Assembly (NCBI GenBank): GCA_032622095.1
Contig: CP136067.1
Span: forward strand, 94,788,707-94,852,706
Source: Siphonodentalium dalli
Taxonomy: Eukaryota; Mollusca; Scaphopoda; Gadilida; Siphonodentaliidae
DNA length: 64,000 nucleotides
Direction: 5' to 3'
How positions within the stretch are numbered: position 1 is the stretch's first letter; each line of letters starts with the position of its first letter. Position numbers and translations under genes: made by a program. Under the pieces are notes generated by a model. The model had not been told where the DNA came from, did not search any database, and saw nothing but the letters and a program-made list of their open reading frames with translations. Shown piece by piece: positions 9,711-22,098 of this stretch.

Positions 9711-12360
9711 AAGTCAATAACACTGACTGTATGTCAATAACACTGACTGTATGTCAATAACACTGACTGTATGTCAATAACACTGACTGTATGGAAATAA
9801 CACTGACTGTATATGTCAATAACACTAACACTGACTGTATGTCAATAACAATAACACTGACTGTATGTCAATAACACTGACTGTATGTCAATAACACTGA
9901 CTATGTCAATAACACTGACTGTATGTCAATAACACTGACTGTATGTCAATAACACTGACTGTATATGCCAATAACACTAACACTGACTGTATGTCAATAA
10001 CAATAACACTGACTGTATGTCAATAACACTGACTATGTCAATAACACTGACTGTATGTCAATAACACTGACTATGTCAATAACACTGACTGTATATGTCA
10101 ATAACACTAACACTGACTGTATGTCAATAACACTGACTGTATGTCAATAACACTGACTGAATGTCAATAACACTGACTGTATGTCAATAACAATAACACT
10201 GACTGTATGTCAATAACACTGACTGTATGTCAATAACACTGACTGTATGTCAATAACACTGACTATGTCAATAACACTGACTGTATGGGAATAATCAGGG
10301 ACTGTACGTCAATAACACTGACTGTATGTCAATAACACTGACTGTATGTCAATAACACTGACTATGTCAATAACACTGACTGTATGTCAATAACACTGAC
10401 TGTATGTCAATAACACTAACACTGACTGTATGTCAATAACAATAACACTGACTGTATGTCAATAACACTGACTGTATGTCAATAACAATAACACTGACTG
10501 TATGTCAATAACACTGACTATGTCAATAACACTGACTGTATGTCAATAACACTGACTATGTCAATAACACTGACTGTATGGAAATAATCAGGGACTGTAT
10601 GTCAATAACACTGACTGTATGTCAATAACACTGACTGTATGTCAATAACACTGACTGTATGTCAATAACACTAACACTGACTGTATGTCAATAACAATAA
10701 CACTGACTGTATGTCAATAACACTGACTGTATGTCAATAACAATAACACTGACTGTATGTCAATAACACTGACTATGTCAATAACACTGACTGTATGTCA
10801 ATAACACTGACTATGTCAATAACACTGACTGTATGGAAATAATCAGGGACTGTATGTCAATAACACTGACTGTATGTCAATAACACTGACTGTATGTCAA
10901 TAACACTGACTGTATGTCAATAACACTGACTGTATGTCAATAACACTGACTGTATGTCAATAACACTAACACTGACTGTATGTCAATAACAATAACACTG
11001 ACTGTATGTCAATAACACTGACTGTATGTCAATAACACTGACTGTATGTCAATAACAATAACACTGACTGTATGTCAATAACACTGACTGTATGTCAATA
11101 ACACTAACACTGACTGTATGTCAATAACAATAACACTGACTGTATGTCAATAACACTGACTGTATGTCAATAACACTGACTGTATGTCAATAACACTGAC
11201 TGTATGTCAATAACACTGACTGTATGTCAATAACACTGACTGTATGTCAATAACACTAACTGTATGTCAATAACACTGACTGTATGTCAATAACACTGAC
11301 TGTACGTCAATAACACTGACTATGTCAATAACACTGACTGTATGGAAATAATCAGGGACTGTATGTCAATAACACTGACTGTATGTCAATAACACTGACT
11401 GTATGTCAATAACACTGACTGTATGGAAATAATCAGGGACTGTATGGAAATAATCAGGGACTGTATGTCAATAACACTGACTGTATGTCAATAACACTGA
11501 CTGTATGGAAATAACACTGACTGTATGTCAATAACACTGACTGTATGTCAATAACAATAACACTGACTGTATGTCAATAACAATAACACTGACTGTATGT
11601 CAATAACACTGACTATATGTCAATAACACTGACTGTATGTCAATAACAATAACACTGACTGTATGTCAATAACACTGACTGTATGTCAATAACACTGACT
11701 GTATGTCAATAACACTGACTGTATGTCAATAACACTGACTGTATGTCAATAACAATAACACTGACTGTATGTCAATAACACTGACTGTATGTCAATAACA
11801 CTGACTGTGTGTCAATAACACTGACTGTATGTCAATAACACTAACACTGACTGTATGTCAATAACAATAACACTGACTGTATGTCAATAACACTGACTGT
11901 ATGTCAATAACACTGACTGTATGTCAATAACACTGACTGTATGTCAATAACACTGACTGTATGTCAATAACACTGACTGTATGTCAATAACACTGACTAT
12001 GTCAATAACACTGACTGTATGGAAATAATCAGGGACTGTATGTCAATAACACTGACTGTATGTCAATAACACTAACTGTATGTCAATAACACTGACTGTA
12101 TGTCAATAACACTGACTGTATGTCAATAACACTGACTATGTCAATAACACTGACTGTATGGAAATAATCAGGGACTGTATGGAAATAATCAGGGACTGTA
12201 TGTCAATAACACTGACTGTATGTCAATAACACTGACTGTATGGAAATAATCAGGGACTGTATGGAAATAATCAGGGACTGTATGTCAATAACACTGACTG
12301 TATGTCAATAACACTGACTGTATGTCAATAACACTGACTGTATGGAAATAATCAGAGACT
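9711..12360. repeat. 2.65-kb minisatellite, 20-bp unit with ordered variants
   Basis: The basic unit is ATGTCAATAACACTGACTGT, repeated more than 100 times. Variants recur in a set order: an 18-bp form lacking GT, 26-bp forms with an extra AATAAC or ACTAAC, and a 21-bp form GGAAATAATCAGGGACTGT. The variants cluster in blocks that repeat, for example around 10030-10580 and 10560-10850, showing duplication of multi-unit blocks. No ORF of note crosses it. Confidence 0.97.
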
Positions 12361-12960
12361 CAAACATTAGGTGCGCCTTTATTTAACAGATACAACATCA
12401 TAAACACCTTAGTGGTCTTGCTTAGGCCAAAAAAATTGTAAGCATGGTTCATGATAGCTTGAAAAATTAGCTTCCCTTGTCCAGTAAGTCAGAAAATGTA
12501 GAGGGAGCTTTGTTTTGCATATACACTCATTTAATCTGATACAAAAATTGCATTGTGCTACTAGTATACCTGTACGACATAGGTGTTACCAATAATGTTA
12601 TAATGCCCCTGACTATTTACAATTGTTATTGTTGTCTATAAATTGACACCACTCCATTAAAACATGTCATCCAAAATTCCATCCAGTGCCTTTCAATTGT
12701 TCAGGAGTTAGAATTGTAGTACACCAGACTATGATGATCAGCTAATCATTTTCTTCAATGTAGTCATCTACTTTACATTCAATGTCACTATGTGTATACA
12801 TGATAGTCAATCTATCAATCACAGAGATATGTTAAGAGTTCATGTATTTTGCAAATAATACTCAATACATATGGTCATGTTGGTAAAAACATACCAAAAT
12901 AATATTGAGAAACCTTTTTTTGGTCATATATAAAAAATTGAAATAAAACATCCAATGCGG
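12361..12960. other. Unassigned stretch right of the minisatellite
   Basis: No gene or repeat family recognised. Confidence 0.45.
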
Positions 12961-12967
12961 CCCATTT

Positions 12968-13051
12968 ACTGAGAGCTTTCCGACTAAATCCTGAAAAATT
13001 ACCCATAATTCTGCTGTGGTTAAGGAGTCGATTATTTAGGGCATTACTGTA
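12968..13051. mobile_element. MITE family D, right arm only
   Basis: ACTGAGAGCTTTCCGACTAA to GGGCATTACTGTA; the left arm is missing. Confidence 0.75.
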
Positions 13052-13079
13052 TTTCAATGCGGCGGAGTCTGAGACTCAA

Positions 13080-13308
13080 ATAAGTTTTTTTATTCAGACC
13101 AAATGTTTTTATATTTTAGCATTATTTGTTGACAAAACAACTTTGTTTACATAACAATGTTTCAACACGCGAACTTGCATTATTGGAGAACTATCAACCA
13201 ATGAACAAAGTTTATCTAATTCTCCATGTTATTCTTAGTGGTGATGTTTTTACAGACTTTTTTTTTTTTTTGCACTTTACCCACTCTGAGTGCCTTGGGT
13301 CCCTTTAA
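13080..13308. mobile_element. MITE family F, right half
   Basis: AACAAAGTTTATCTAATTCT, then GAGTGCCTTGGGTCCCTTTAA at the end. It matches the reverse complement of the left part of the 6043 copy. The left half is missing. Confidence 0.65.
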
Positions 13309-13838
13309 CATTGGGATTAGTGAGTTTTAACAGCTCATAGTTTTCACAAGGTCACAGACCTGCCATTTATTGTTTATATTTACAAACAGCACTTAAATTA
13401 TAGCACAAATATATTGTGACATATATATAGTTAACAAATTTCCTTCCTTCTCAAAAAACTTGCGATATTTGCCTGTGATATTAGCCTGTGAGACACTTGC
13501 GATATTTGACTGAGATATTTGCCTGTGATAATGGTCCAAACTTTTTAATCTCAACAAATGTTATTTCAACTCAACTTGAATAAAATAGCAATTTTTTTCA
13601 GTAAATAAAAGTGCCAACAATAGAGAGTTTAGATTGTAAAATGGCAAACTTCAAACTTGGGAAATGTTCTTGGTGCAATAGCACCTTGTGATATATCTGC
13701 GGGACGCTCAACATTTGTCGAAAAGTCAAACAACCAAATTTGCAGAAAACAAGTGTGTGAACTACGTGACTCGGCAAGGTTGCATGTTCTATCTCACTAT
13801 TACTAATGCCGAAGAAATCATTGTTGGCACATTTTGCT

Positions 13839-14081
13839 TTAACACTTTGAGTGCCAGGTCCGATTTTTGTATCAACCCATATACCCTGTGCCAATGCATT
13901 CTCTTATATATGCGAGTCGACCATAGGTCGCCTCGCATATATAAGAGAATGCATTGGCCTAACAATTTTTTTTTTTTACAATTTTTTTTACAATTTTAAT
14001 AATTTATTCTTATATTCTTTAACAGACTTATTATGTAGGTTTAGGGCCGATGAGATCGGCCCCTGGCACTCAGAGGGTTAA
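13839..14081. mobile_element. MITE family A3, full length
   Basis: The ends are TTAACACTTTGAGTGCCAGG and CCTGGCACTCAGAGGGTTAA. It carries one A-stem hairpin and a poly-T stretch. The ends are unrelated to those of A1 and A2. Confidence 0.75.
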
Positions 14082-14253
14082 TTAAGACAAGGTGTTTTGG
14101 GTATGAAGCTCGACTGCATGTTGCTCTGTTTTTAGCACATATTTGATACCAAAATCTTGCATCCGATTACGTGGCCAAGCTGGGTATCCAAAAGACAGAT
14201 TTCTAAATCTTGGTACCCAGCACACCAAGATGTGGTGACAATGACCCCTTCAG

Positions 14254-14308
14254 CATTACCCATAATTCTGCTGTGGTTAAGGAGTCGATTATTTAGGGCA
14301 TTACTGTA
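14254..14308. mobile_element. MITE family D, right terminus only
   Basis: ATTACCCATAATTCTGCTGT to GGGCATTACTGTA, about 55 bp. Confidence 0.7.
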
Positions 14309-14435
14309 TCTACGACTCTATCTGCTTGGCTAAAATGGCTAATTGAGTTTATCAAGCTTCAAATAATTCACACAAAAGTTGAAGGTAACTTCCTGTGCTT
14401 GTTTATGAGGACAGAATTTAAGTTATGAACATTAA

Positions 14436-14835
14436 AGGTACTCAATTCGATCAGAGGGTCCCCATATCATCAAGATACAACAACATTATTTCTTCAAAAT
14501 ACGCTTTAGTTATCAGAATCAATTAATTGTCGGGTCAACTATGGTATCAAATTTCCCAAAACTGTTATTCATCAACATTTTGGTCAATGAAACATGGCCA
14601 TATTATCACTTGTTTTAGAGTTATCCATCTTCATCCACAATGTTGACGGCGTGTTTCTGGGCCACAAATAATTGAACATCTCGGGAAATAACAAACTTAA
14701 AAAATTGATATCTGATCGCTCAGAGCTTTGATGTGTGGGTTCCTCATCTCAAATCAAATATGTTTTACCCCGAAGCCAGCCGAAGCCAAAGAAATAGTAA
14801 TCTGAGAGTGTTAATTCGAATAATGTATCTATAAA
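14436..14835. mobile_element. MITE family B, right end worn
   Basis: AGGTACTCAATTCGATCAGA after TTAA at left. The body matches the other B copies (ACATTTTGGTCAATGAAACA; GTGTTAATTCGAATAATG). The right terminus is degraded. Confidence 0.7.
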
Positions 14836-15048
14836 GTTTTCCAAGTAAACTGACCATATTAAGTTTTGATGTGTATGAATATGTGCATTTGAAGTTATCA
14901 TATGTACTCTGAATAATTTAAACTGGTTTCTACACAATGGGAACATCTGGTTATCATGTGAATCTGCTTACCGTCGATAGCTAATAGTTACCCAAGTTTG
15001 CTGTTTTACAATTTAAACCTCTTTAAAAGGTCCAAAGTGGTTCACATG

Positions 15049-15511
15049 CCGACCTCAAGATATGGTGCTGGACATTTACAGAATCAGGTCCCCAGAGGGT
15101 TAATTTAAAGTGATGCTACCCTGAACAGCAGGCTTGTTTCACCAAATTCATCCTCTGGGGACCTCATTCTGCATGGTCTCATCTGCTATGGGAGACCAAG
15201 ACTCAGATTTAAGTTCACAGATGTTGAATATTGTGATGTGCACCAATTGGGAACCTCGATTATGCATTCTGTCGTCTGCCAATTTGGGGATACAGAGAAA
15301 CTAAACTAAAAAAAAAAGAAACTTTCTAAAGAAATAAGAAAATTGTTAATTTAACAATAAAGATACTTTCAAGAGAACATGATGTCTTAGCAGAATGAGG
15401 TCTCCATAGGGTTAATTTGGTGATGCTAGCCCACTGTGCAGGGTAGCTTCACTAAATTCACCCTCTGGGGACCTCATTCTGTAAATGTCCGGCACCATAT
15501 TTTGAGGCCTG
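15049..15511. mobile_element. MITE family C, long form, perfect 8-bp target duplication
   Basis: Variant ends (CCGACCTCAAGATATGGTGC and GGCACCATATTTTGAGGCCT). Flanked by TTCACATG at 15041-15048 and 15512-15519. Confidence 0.85.
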
Positions 15512-15549
15512 TTCACATGAAATAAGATAAATTTAAAAGTCCCTAAAAC

Positions 15550-15951
15550 TACAGTAATGCCCTAAGTAATCGACTCCTTAACCACAGCAGAATTATGGGT
15601 AACTTTTCAGGATTTAGTTGGAAATATGGCTTGTTGCCATTTATCGGAAAGCTCTCAGTGAGAGCTTTCCGATAAATGGCAACAAGTCATATTTCCAACT
15701 AAATCCTGAAAAGTTACCCATAATTCTGCTGTGGTTAAGGAGTCGATTACTTAGGGCATTACTGTATATGCACAGAGTGAAAACTGGATTTTCAGGATTT
15801 AGTAGGAAATATGGCTTGTTGCCATTTATCGGAAAGCTCTCAGTGAGAGCTTTCCGATAAATGGCAACAAGTCATATTTCCGACTAAATCCTGAAAAGTT
15901 ACCCATAATTCTGCTGTGGTTAAGGAGTCGATTACTTAGGGCATTACTGTA
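15550..15951. mobile_element. MITE family D: one full palindrome (15550-15766) plus a second lacking its left end (15790-15951)
   Basis: Both copies share private variants such as AGTAATCGAC/GTCGATTACT and TTTATCGG/CCGATAAA. They are 23 bp apart in tandem, so one arose by local duplication. Confidence 0.85.
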
Positions 15952-15954
15952 TCA

Positions 15955-16825
15955 TCAACAAGTAGATTTAAAAATATATTGACTTTGTTCTATTTTTCAT
16001 TATTAATAACTCTCATGAGATTTCACATATCGAAACCATTATTACATGCATGTAAACATTACCGATCAATATCCAATTAGTCCAATAAGAAAACGAAGTT
16101 TAATCAAACTTGATGCTAAACATTGGAGAAGATGAAAGCATTGAAAACTATTCTGAGCATAATATATAGACTAAAATTGAACTTATTACGAGATTAGAGA
16201 TCTTTTTTGACAAATCACTAACAGTTTTGTTTACATAACAATGGTTTCAACATGCTTTATTTCGTTATTTGAGAATTATCAATAATTAATAGAAGAACAA
16301 ATTTTATCTATTTCTCTGTGTTCTTCTTGGTGATGTTTTTACAGGTTTTTTTTCAAATATACCCATAATGCCTGAGCTTAGTGTGCCTGTTATTTGCAGA
16401 ATGAGGTCCCCAGAGGGTGAATTTAGTGATGCTATCCCGCATATTGGGCTAGCATCAGTAAATTCACCCTCTGGGGAGCTCATTCTGCTTAGGCCTCATC
16501 TTCTCTGGAAAGTTTCATTATTAACAAAGATTCTATTATCTTTTTTAGTTTAGTTTCTCTATATCCCCAAATTGGCAGACAACACATTGCATAATCGAGG
16601 TTCCCAATGGGTGTACATCACAATATTCACCATTTGGGAACGTCAATCTGAGTCTATGTCTCCCATAGCAGATGAAGCCATGCAGAATGAGGTCACTAGA
16701 GGGTGAATTTGGTGATGCTAGACCACAGGATAGTGTCACTAAATTCACCCTCTGGGGATGTCATTCTGCAAATTACAGGCACACTAAACTCAGACTTGCA
16801 CTGCGAATGCCTTGGGTCCCTTTAA
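15955..16825. mobile_element. MITE family F interrupted by a family-C MITE
   Basis: The F sequence runs from about 15955 to 16370 and resumes at 16798 with CTGCGAATGCCTTGGGTCCC and TTTAA. A C copy fills the gap, so C moved after this F insertion. Confidence 0.7.
16371..16797. mobile_element. MITE family C, long form, nested in family F
   Basis: GCCTGAGCTTAGTGTGCCTG at left; GGCACACTAAACTCAGACTT at right; splits the F element at 15955-16825. Confidence 0.8.
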
Positions 16826-17224
16826 TATTTTAAAACAAATGAATTTAACAAGTAACATGATTTACAATAAAATATTTACACATTCACAATAACAACAGAA
16901 AATATATTAAAAGTAAGTTTAAAATCCGTGTGCAGACAGTAACAAAGAAAGGTAGATGCCATGAAAATCTGGCTCACGATCTGACAATAATCTTTATCCG
17001 GATTATCAGCTTCTTTATTAAATGGATTCTCCCATTCAGTTCGGTCTATTATTCATCTGGAGGTATAAACAGATGACACATTCCTCCATTATAATGTAAA
17101 TGATCACACCTTCTATAAATGGGAACGGTTATAGAGCAGTTAATGCTCCAAGTATAATGATACATTAACGAAAAAGTTATGAAGATGTGTTTGATTTAAG
17201 AAATGAATGTTCATTTTGTTGCCT

Positions 17225-17500
17225 TCCATGGAGTGTGAATGCAAGTTGATCTGATATATTGTGGATACGAAAGCATTCCGCACATAATATTGTCAAACAA
17301 ACTTGCATCCATACTCCATGGTACACAACAAAATCAACATCCATTTCTTAAATTTACACTCAACTTGCAAATTAAAAGAGCATTTAATGTCCGTTTTGAA
17401 CGATATTCTGGAATCATGTTGCAAGTTGCATCCATACAATATGAAAACGAGTTGGAGGCTGCGCACGGCATCACTTGACATGATTGCAACGTAAATATAC
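17225..17500. repeat. Dispersed repeat G, copy 1
   Basis: GAATGCAAGTTGATCTGA, TACACAACAAAATCAACATC and CAAATTAAAAGAGCATTTAA are related to 19905-20320, and the first phrase also to 39020-39060. Overlapping short ORFs in three frames are not coding. Confidence 0.5.
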
Positions 17501-17509
17501 ATGAGAGAG

Positions 17510-17959
17510 CAAGCCAGGATTTAGTGGGTCTGACATTTGCAGAATGAGGTCCCCAGAGGGTGAATTAAGTGATGCTATCCTGCACAACAGGCTAGTTTTA
17601 GCAAATTTACCCTCTGGAGACCTCATTGTGCTGAGCCTCTACTGCCATGGGAGACCTAGGATCAGATTGAAGTTCCCCAGTTGAAGCTGGTGGTGTTCAC
17701 CCATTAGTCACCTTGATTATGTATTTTATCTTCTGCAAATTAGGGGATATAGAAACTGAAAAGAAGGGAAAAAGTAACTAAGACAACGTTAATTTGAAAC
17801 TAGATACGTCCCAGTAGATGAGGCCTAAGAAGAATGAGATCGCTCCCCTGAGGGTGAATTTAATTTAATGATGCTAGCCCACTGTGCAGGAGAGCGTTGC
17901 TAAATTCACCCTCTGGGGACCTCATTCTGCAAAGGACAGACACACTATATCCAGGCTTA
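17510..17959. mobile_element. MITE family C, long form, with a second C copy in its right end
   Basis: Left flank TGAGAGAG (17502-17509); the matching TCAGAGAG lies at 18222-18229, after the nested copy. Two hairpins as in other long forms. Confidence 0.8.
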
Positions 17960-17963
17960 TCGG

Positions 17964-18217
17964 AAAGCCTTGAAATAGTGAGCCTGTCATTTGCAGAATG
18001 AGGTCCTCAGAGGGTGAATTTAGTGATGCTATCCCGCACAGCAGGCTAGCATCACCAAATTCATCCTCTGGGGACCTCATTCTGCTTAGGCCTTAGCAGG
18101 ATGAGGTTCCCAGAGGGTGAATTTGGTGATGTTAGCCCGCTGTGCGGGATAGCATCACTAAATTCACCCTCTGGGAACCTCATTCTGCAAATGACAGGCT
18201 CACTATTTCAAGGCTTG
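17964..18217. mobile_element. MITE family C, short form, 254 bp, inserted in the right end of another C
   Basis: Flanked by CTTATCGG (17956-17963) and CTTATCAG (18218-18225), 7 of 8 identical. Same length as the 4140 copy. Confidence 0.85.
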
Positions 18218-18429
18218 CTTATCAGAGAGCAGTAAGCACAACCAAATATCGCAGGTTCCCCGATACCAATGGAAGTCAGTATTATTCAATTGTGAGTCAA
18301 TATTAGTTTGTGTAGATAACACCTATTTTGTATATTTCATCTTTACATCCTGGGTATAAATTTCTACTGTGGGGGTAAATTTTCAAATGCTATTTCATGA
18401 GTTAAACATTTATATACCCATAGTAGAAC

Positions 18430-18562
18430 TACATTGTGTGAGGTTACCAGAGGGTGAATTTGGTGATGCTAGCTGTGCCATGCAGGATAGCGTCACTAAA
18501 TTCACCCCTGGGGACCTCATTCTGCCAATAACAGACACACTATTTCCAGTTTTGTTCGCAAA
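18430..18562. mobile_element. MITE family C, one hairpin, worn
   Basis: AGAGGGTGAATTTGGTGATG...CACCCCTGGGGACCTCATTC, then ACAGACACACTATTTCCAG. Confidence 0.7.
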
Positions 18563-18981
18563 TATCCAAGTCATTATTTTCCTTGATAATCACCAATTTC
18601 ATCAAAATGGAAGACCGTGTTCTATTGATACATGTTTTTAGCCTCAAATTGATTCTGTGTGCGTGCTGTGATTTAACGAACATCTGATTTTATATTTGAT
18701 TTGATTTGATCAGAATGCTAATTCAATCAGTTCACTAGTATAGCTTACCTTACTCGTATTTAAATTTACGCAGTACTATTTATCGCGCACCCATCACTGC
18801 GTGGATTTAAAACTGAGCGAAAAATAGTACTACTCAAAGAGTTTAGTGAACACACAGGAAAAATACAGAGGTCTGTATACTAGAGAATATACATGTAAAC
18901 TACGAGGTAGCATTTCTGAATTTAGCAATCTGTCGAAAGTAACTTCACGTAGGTTGATTTCATGTTAATGATGCCCATAAC

Positions 18982-19196
18982 TACATTAAGGCCCTAAATA
19001 ATCGACTCCATAACCACAGCAGAATTATGGGTAACTTTTCAGGATTTAGTCTGAAATATGGCTTGTTGATATTCATCGGAAAGCTCAGTGAGAGCTTTCC
19101 GATGAATGGCAACAAGCCATATTTCCAACTAAATCCTGAAAAGTTACCCATAATTCTGCTGTGGTTAAGGAGTCGATTATTTAGGGCATTACTGTA
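18982..19196. mobile_element. MITE family D, full length
   Basis: TACATTAAGGCCCTAAATAA...GGGCATTACTGTA; the arms are close to identical. Confidence 0.85.
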
Positions 19197-19307
19197 TTGA
19201 AATGCCATAATTATTATTGGAAATATACATATCTCCATAGCTAATATTTAATAGTTATCTTCTACGTATTCTATCTTCTAGGTATTTAAATCTACTTTCA
19301 AGATTTA

Positions 19308-19535
19308 TTAACCCTTCCCTGTGCAATGCATTCTATTATATATGTGAGTTGTCCATAGGGAGCCTCGCATATATAAGAGAATTCATTTGCCTAACAATAT
19401 TTATCTTGACCTTGTAAGTCAGTGCATTCTCTTATATATGCAAGGCTCCCTATGGGAGACTCCCATATATAAGAGAATGCACTGGCACAGGGTCTTAATG
19501 CTGCACCAGCACAGCTCCTGTCATGAAAGGGTTAA
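19308..19535. mobile_element. MITE family A1, two-hairpin copy
   Basis: TTAACCCTT at left, CTGTCATGAAAGGGTTAA at right, with two A hairpins joined by an AACAATATTTATCTTGACC-type linker. Confidence 0.8.
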
Positions 19536-19904
19536 GAATGGTATGATTGCGTGCAATAGGATAAAAAAAATTCACCAACAAATTATTTTTGAATTAGTTT
19601 TGAATTCAAAGTGCATGAATTTAAATGAGTGAAAAATATGAGTACGGTATGTTTATTAGGTTACTTCAACCACAGGAATGCAACAAGGATGGAAAAAATC
19701 TTGACTCAAGTCAATCTCAAAGATGATATGCCCCTTTAAATTTTCATCTGTAGTCACAGCCTGCTTATTATTCGATCTGAAATTAAAAGAATTTTACATT
19801 ACTTATAAGGTACACAGTATCTGATCATGTCATTATAAAGTATACGGAGCATATTGGCCTTTATAAACCCCCCAAATTAAAGTCGGTAAACACTGTGCCA
19901 AAAA

Positions 19905-20320
19905 ATAGAGCATGGATGCAAGTTGGTCTGACATTTTGTGTAGAAAAAATTTGTAATTTCACACAATCGGTGTCAATATGACCATGGCAAAATGAATTTA
20001 TTTTTACCTATGATGGCCCTCTATAGTAGCGGACAGTTAGTGTAAATAATGTTTTTTTCCCCAGGAGACTTGGCACTGAATGAGTTAAAAACCTCAAAGA
20101 GTCTTAAGTTATCTGGGACTATTTCTTTACGTGGGCAAACAATGCATAGTTAAATGCAAAACATCATCGCAGACCTTATAAATGCCAGAAAAAATGCATA
20201 CTCTATGGAACGCAACAAAAACAACACCAGTTACTTATATTTACACTCAACCGAGTCAACTGGCAGATTAAAAGAGCATTAAAAATGCCCATTTCGTGCC
20301 ATATCAACAAACCCATTAAC
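19905..20320. repeat. Dispersed repeat G, copy 2
   Basis: GGATGCAAGTTGGTCTGACA, GAACGCAACAAAAACAACAC and CAGATTAAAAGAGCATTAAA; same family as 17225-17500. Confidence 0.5.
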
Positions 20321-20351
20321 ACACTCATGTCGTTCTGTGTATATACGGATG

Positions 20352-20568
20352 TACAGTAATGCTCTAATTAATCGACCTCTTAACCAAAGCAGAATTATGG
20401 GTAACTTTTCAGGATTTAGTCGGAAATATGGCTTGTTGCCATTCATCGGAAAGCTCTCGGGGAGAGCTTTCCGATGAATGGCAACAAGCCATATTTCCGA
20501 CTAAATCCTGAAAAGTTACCCATAATTCTGCTTTGGTTAAGAGGTCGATTAATTAGAGCATTACTGTA
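20352..20568. mobile_element. MITE family D, perfect 217-bp palindrome
   Basis: By eye the two arms of about 107 bp are identical, with a loop of about 3 bases, and TA sits at both ends. Subfamily D2: CGACCTCTTAACCAAAGCAG where D1 has CGACTCCTTAACCACAGCAG. Confidence 0.88.
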
Positions 20569-20781
20569 GTTTCCATGTCTTATTGAGTAATATCATATCC
20601 ACATGATAAAAGTGATGAACGTCAGTCCTGATTCGGTATATTACCCATAGTTAGTGTCTTTAGTGCATAGTAACTAAACGAAATATATTATATATAAATA
20701 CCTGCCTCCTCACAAAATTAATAACAAGTGCAACACCAAGCGTGGCCCCTGATGCTCAGATTAGACAGTGGGCAATATTAA

Positions 20782-21220
20782 AGGTACTCAATCTGAATAA
20801 ACACCCCTAAATTACTATTTCTTTGGCTTCGGGGGTAAAAAATATTTGAATCGAGTCGAGGAACCTACCCATTAATAACCCTCAGAGTTATCAGATATCA
20901 ATTTTTGAAGTTTGTTATTTCAATTGTTTGTGGCCCAGAAATACGCCATTAAATGGATGGTCTCGGTCAAAATTTGCAGATGAAGATGGATAACTCTAAA
21001 AACTTCGTGAATACTCAAGTGATAATATGGCAATATTTCGTTGAACAAAATGTTGATAAATAACACGTTTTGGGAAATTTGATACCATAATTTACAGTGG
21101 TTAGCATTATTTTGTTGCAATTAATCGATTCTGATAACTAAAGCGTATTTTGAAGAAATGTTGTTGTTGTTGTTGTTGTATCTTGATGATATGGAGACCC
21201 TCTGATCGGATTGAGTACCT
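20782..21220. mobile_element. MITE family B, full length
   Basis: AGGTACTCAATCTGA and GATCGGATTGAGTACCT. The outer flanks are aTTAA and TTAAa, so only the four bases TTAA are shared. That sets the duplication length. Confidence 0.88.
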
Positions 21221-21330
21221 TTAAATATTTGTATGGATGGGGAAAAAAATTATATTCTAAACAATGGTTTCCATTCCCTCTAAAATGAGCTATAAACACA
21301 CAAAAGCACAACAAATCCGATGATCCATGC

Positions 21331-21750
21331 CCAAGTTACAAATAAGGTCCCCAGAGGGTGAACTTAGTGATACTACACCACACTGCGGGCTTGTATCACC
21401 AAATTCACCCTCTGGGAACCTGATTCTGCTTAGGCCTCAACTGCTATGCAAGACCTAGGATCAGACTAAAGTTCCATAGTTGAAGTTAGTGATGTTCACC
21501 CCTTAGTCACCCGATGATGCATTTTATCTTCTGCAAATTAGGGGATATAGAAACTGAACAGAAGAGAAAAGTAACTGAAAACAATGATAATTTGAGACTA
21601 TAGATACTTCCCAGAAGATGAGGCCAAAGCAGAATGAGGTCCCCAGAGGGTGAACTGGGTGATGCTAGCCCACTGTGCAAGGTAGCATCAGTAAATTCAT
21701 CCCCTGGGGACCTCATTCTGCAAATGTCAGACACACTATATCCAGACTTG
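21331..21750. mobile_element. MITE family C, long form, left end worn
   Basis: Two hairpins; right end CAGACACACTATATCCAGAC; the left terminus is lost. Confidence 0.75.
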
Positions 21751-22098
21751 ATCTGGCCAAAGAGAGACCAGCTGTAACTGGGGTCATTATACGTTTATAT
21801 TAACTGCAGTAAAACCATAACTGCACCTCAGTTAAAGGAACTGCACCTCAGTTAAAGGTTCCGTGACTGTGACACCGTGATTAAATGCCGTAAAGAAACC
21901 CTGTTATATTCATTGACTGCCGATACATTGTAGCTAACAGCCCAGTGCTGACTGTCGGCAAATTTCAGTTCTATGACATATATAAATTTTCTGGAGCTGA
22001 AATTGCACTGGATTCCAGGAAGTTACTGTTTCATACCAGTTGAGGATTACATGCATTTTAACCACAATCCTGGTTGTCTTGTGGTTATATAAACCGTG

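Noticed and set aside
9711-12360. CRISPR array (regular repeats)
   Set aside because: Repeat units touch each other with no unique spacers, and the context is eukaryotic: a minisatellite.
13598-13894. 98-codon minus-strand ORF next to an A3 MITE
   Set aside because: It runs into the MITE end, has no family resemblance and no splice signals.
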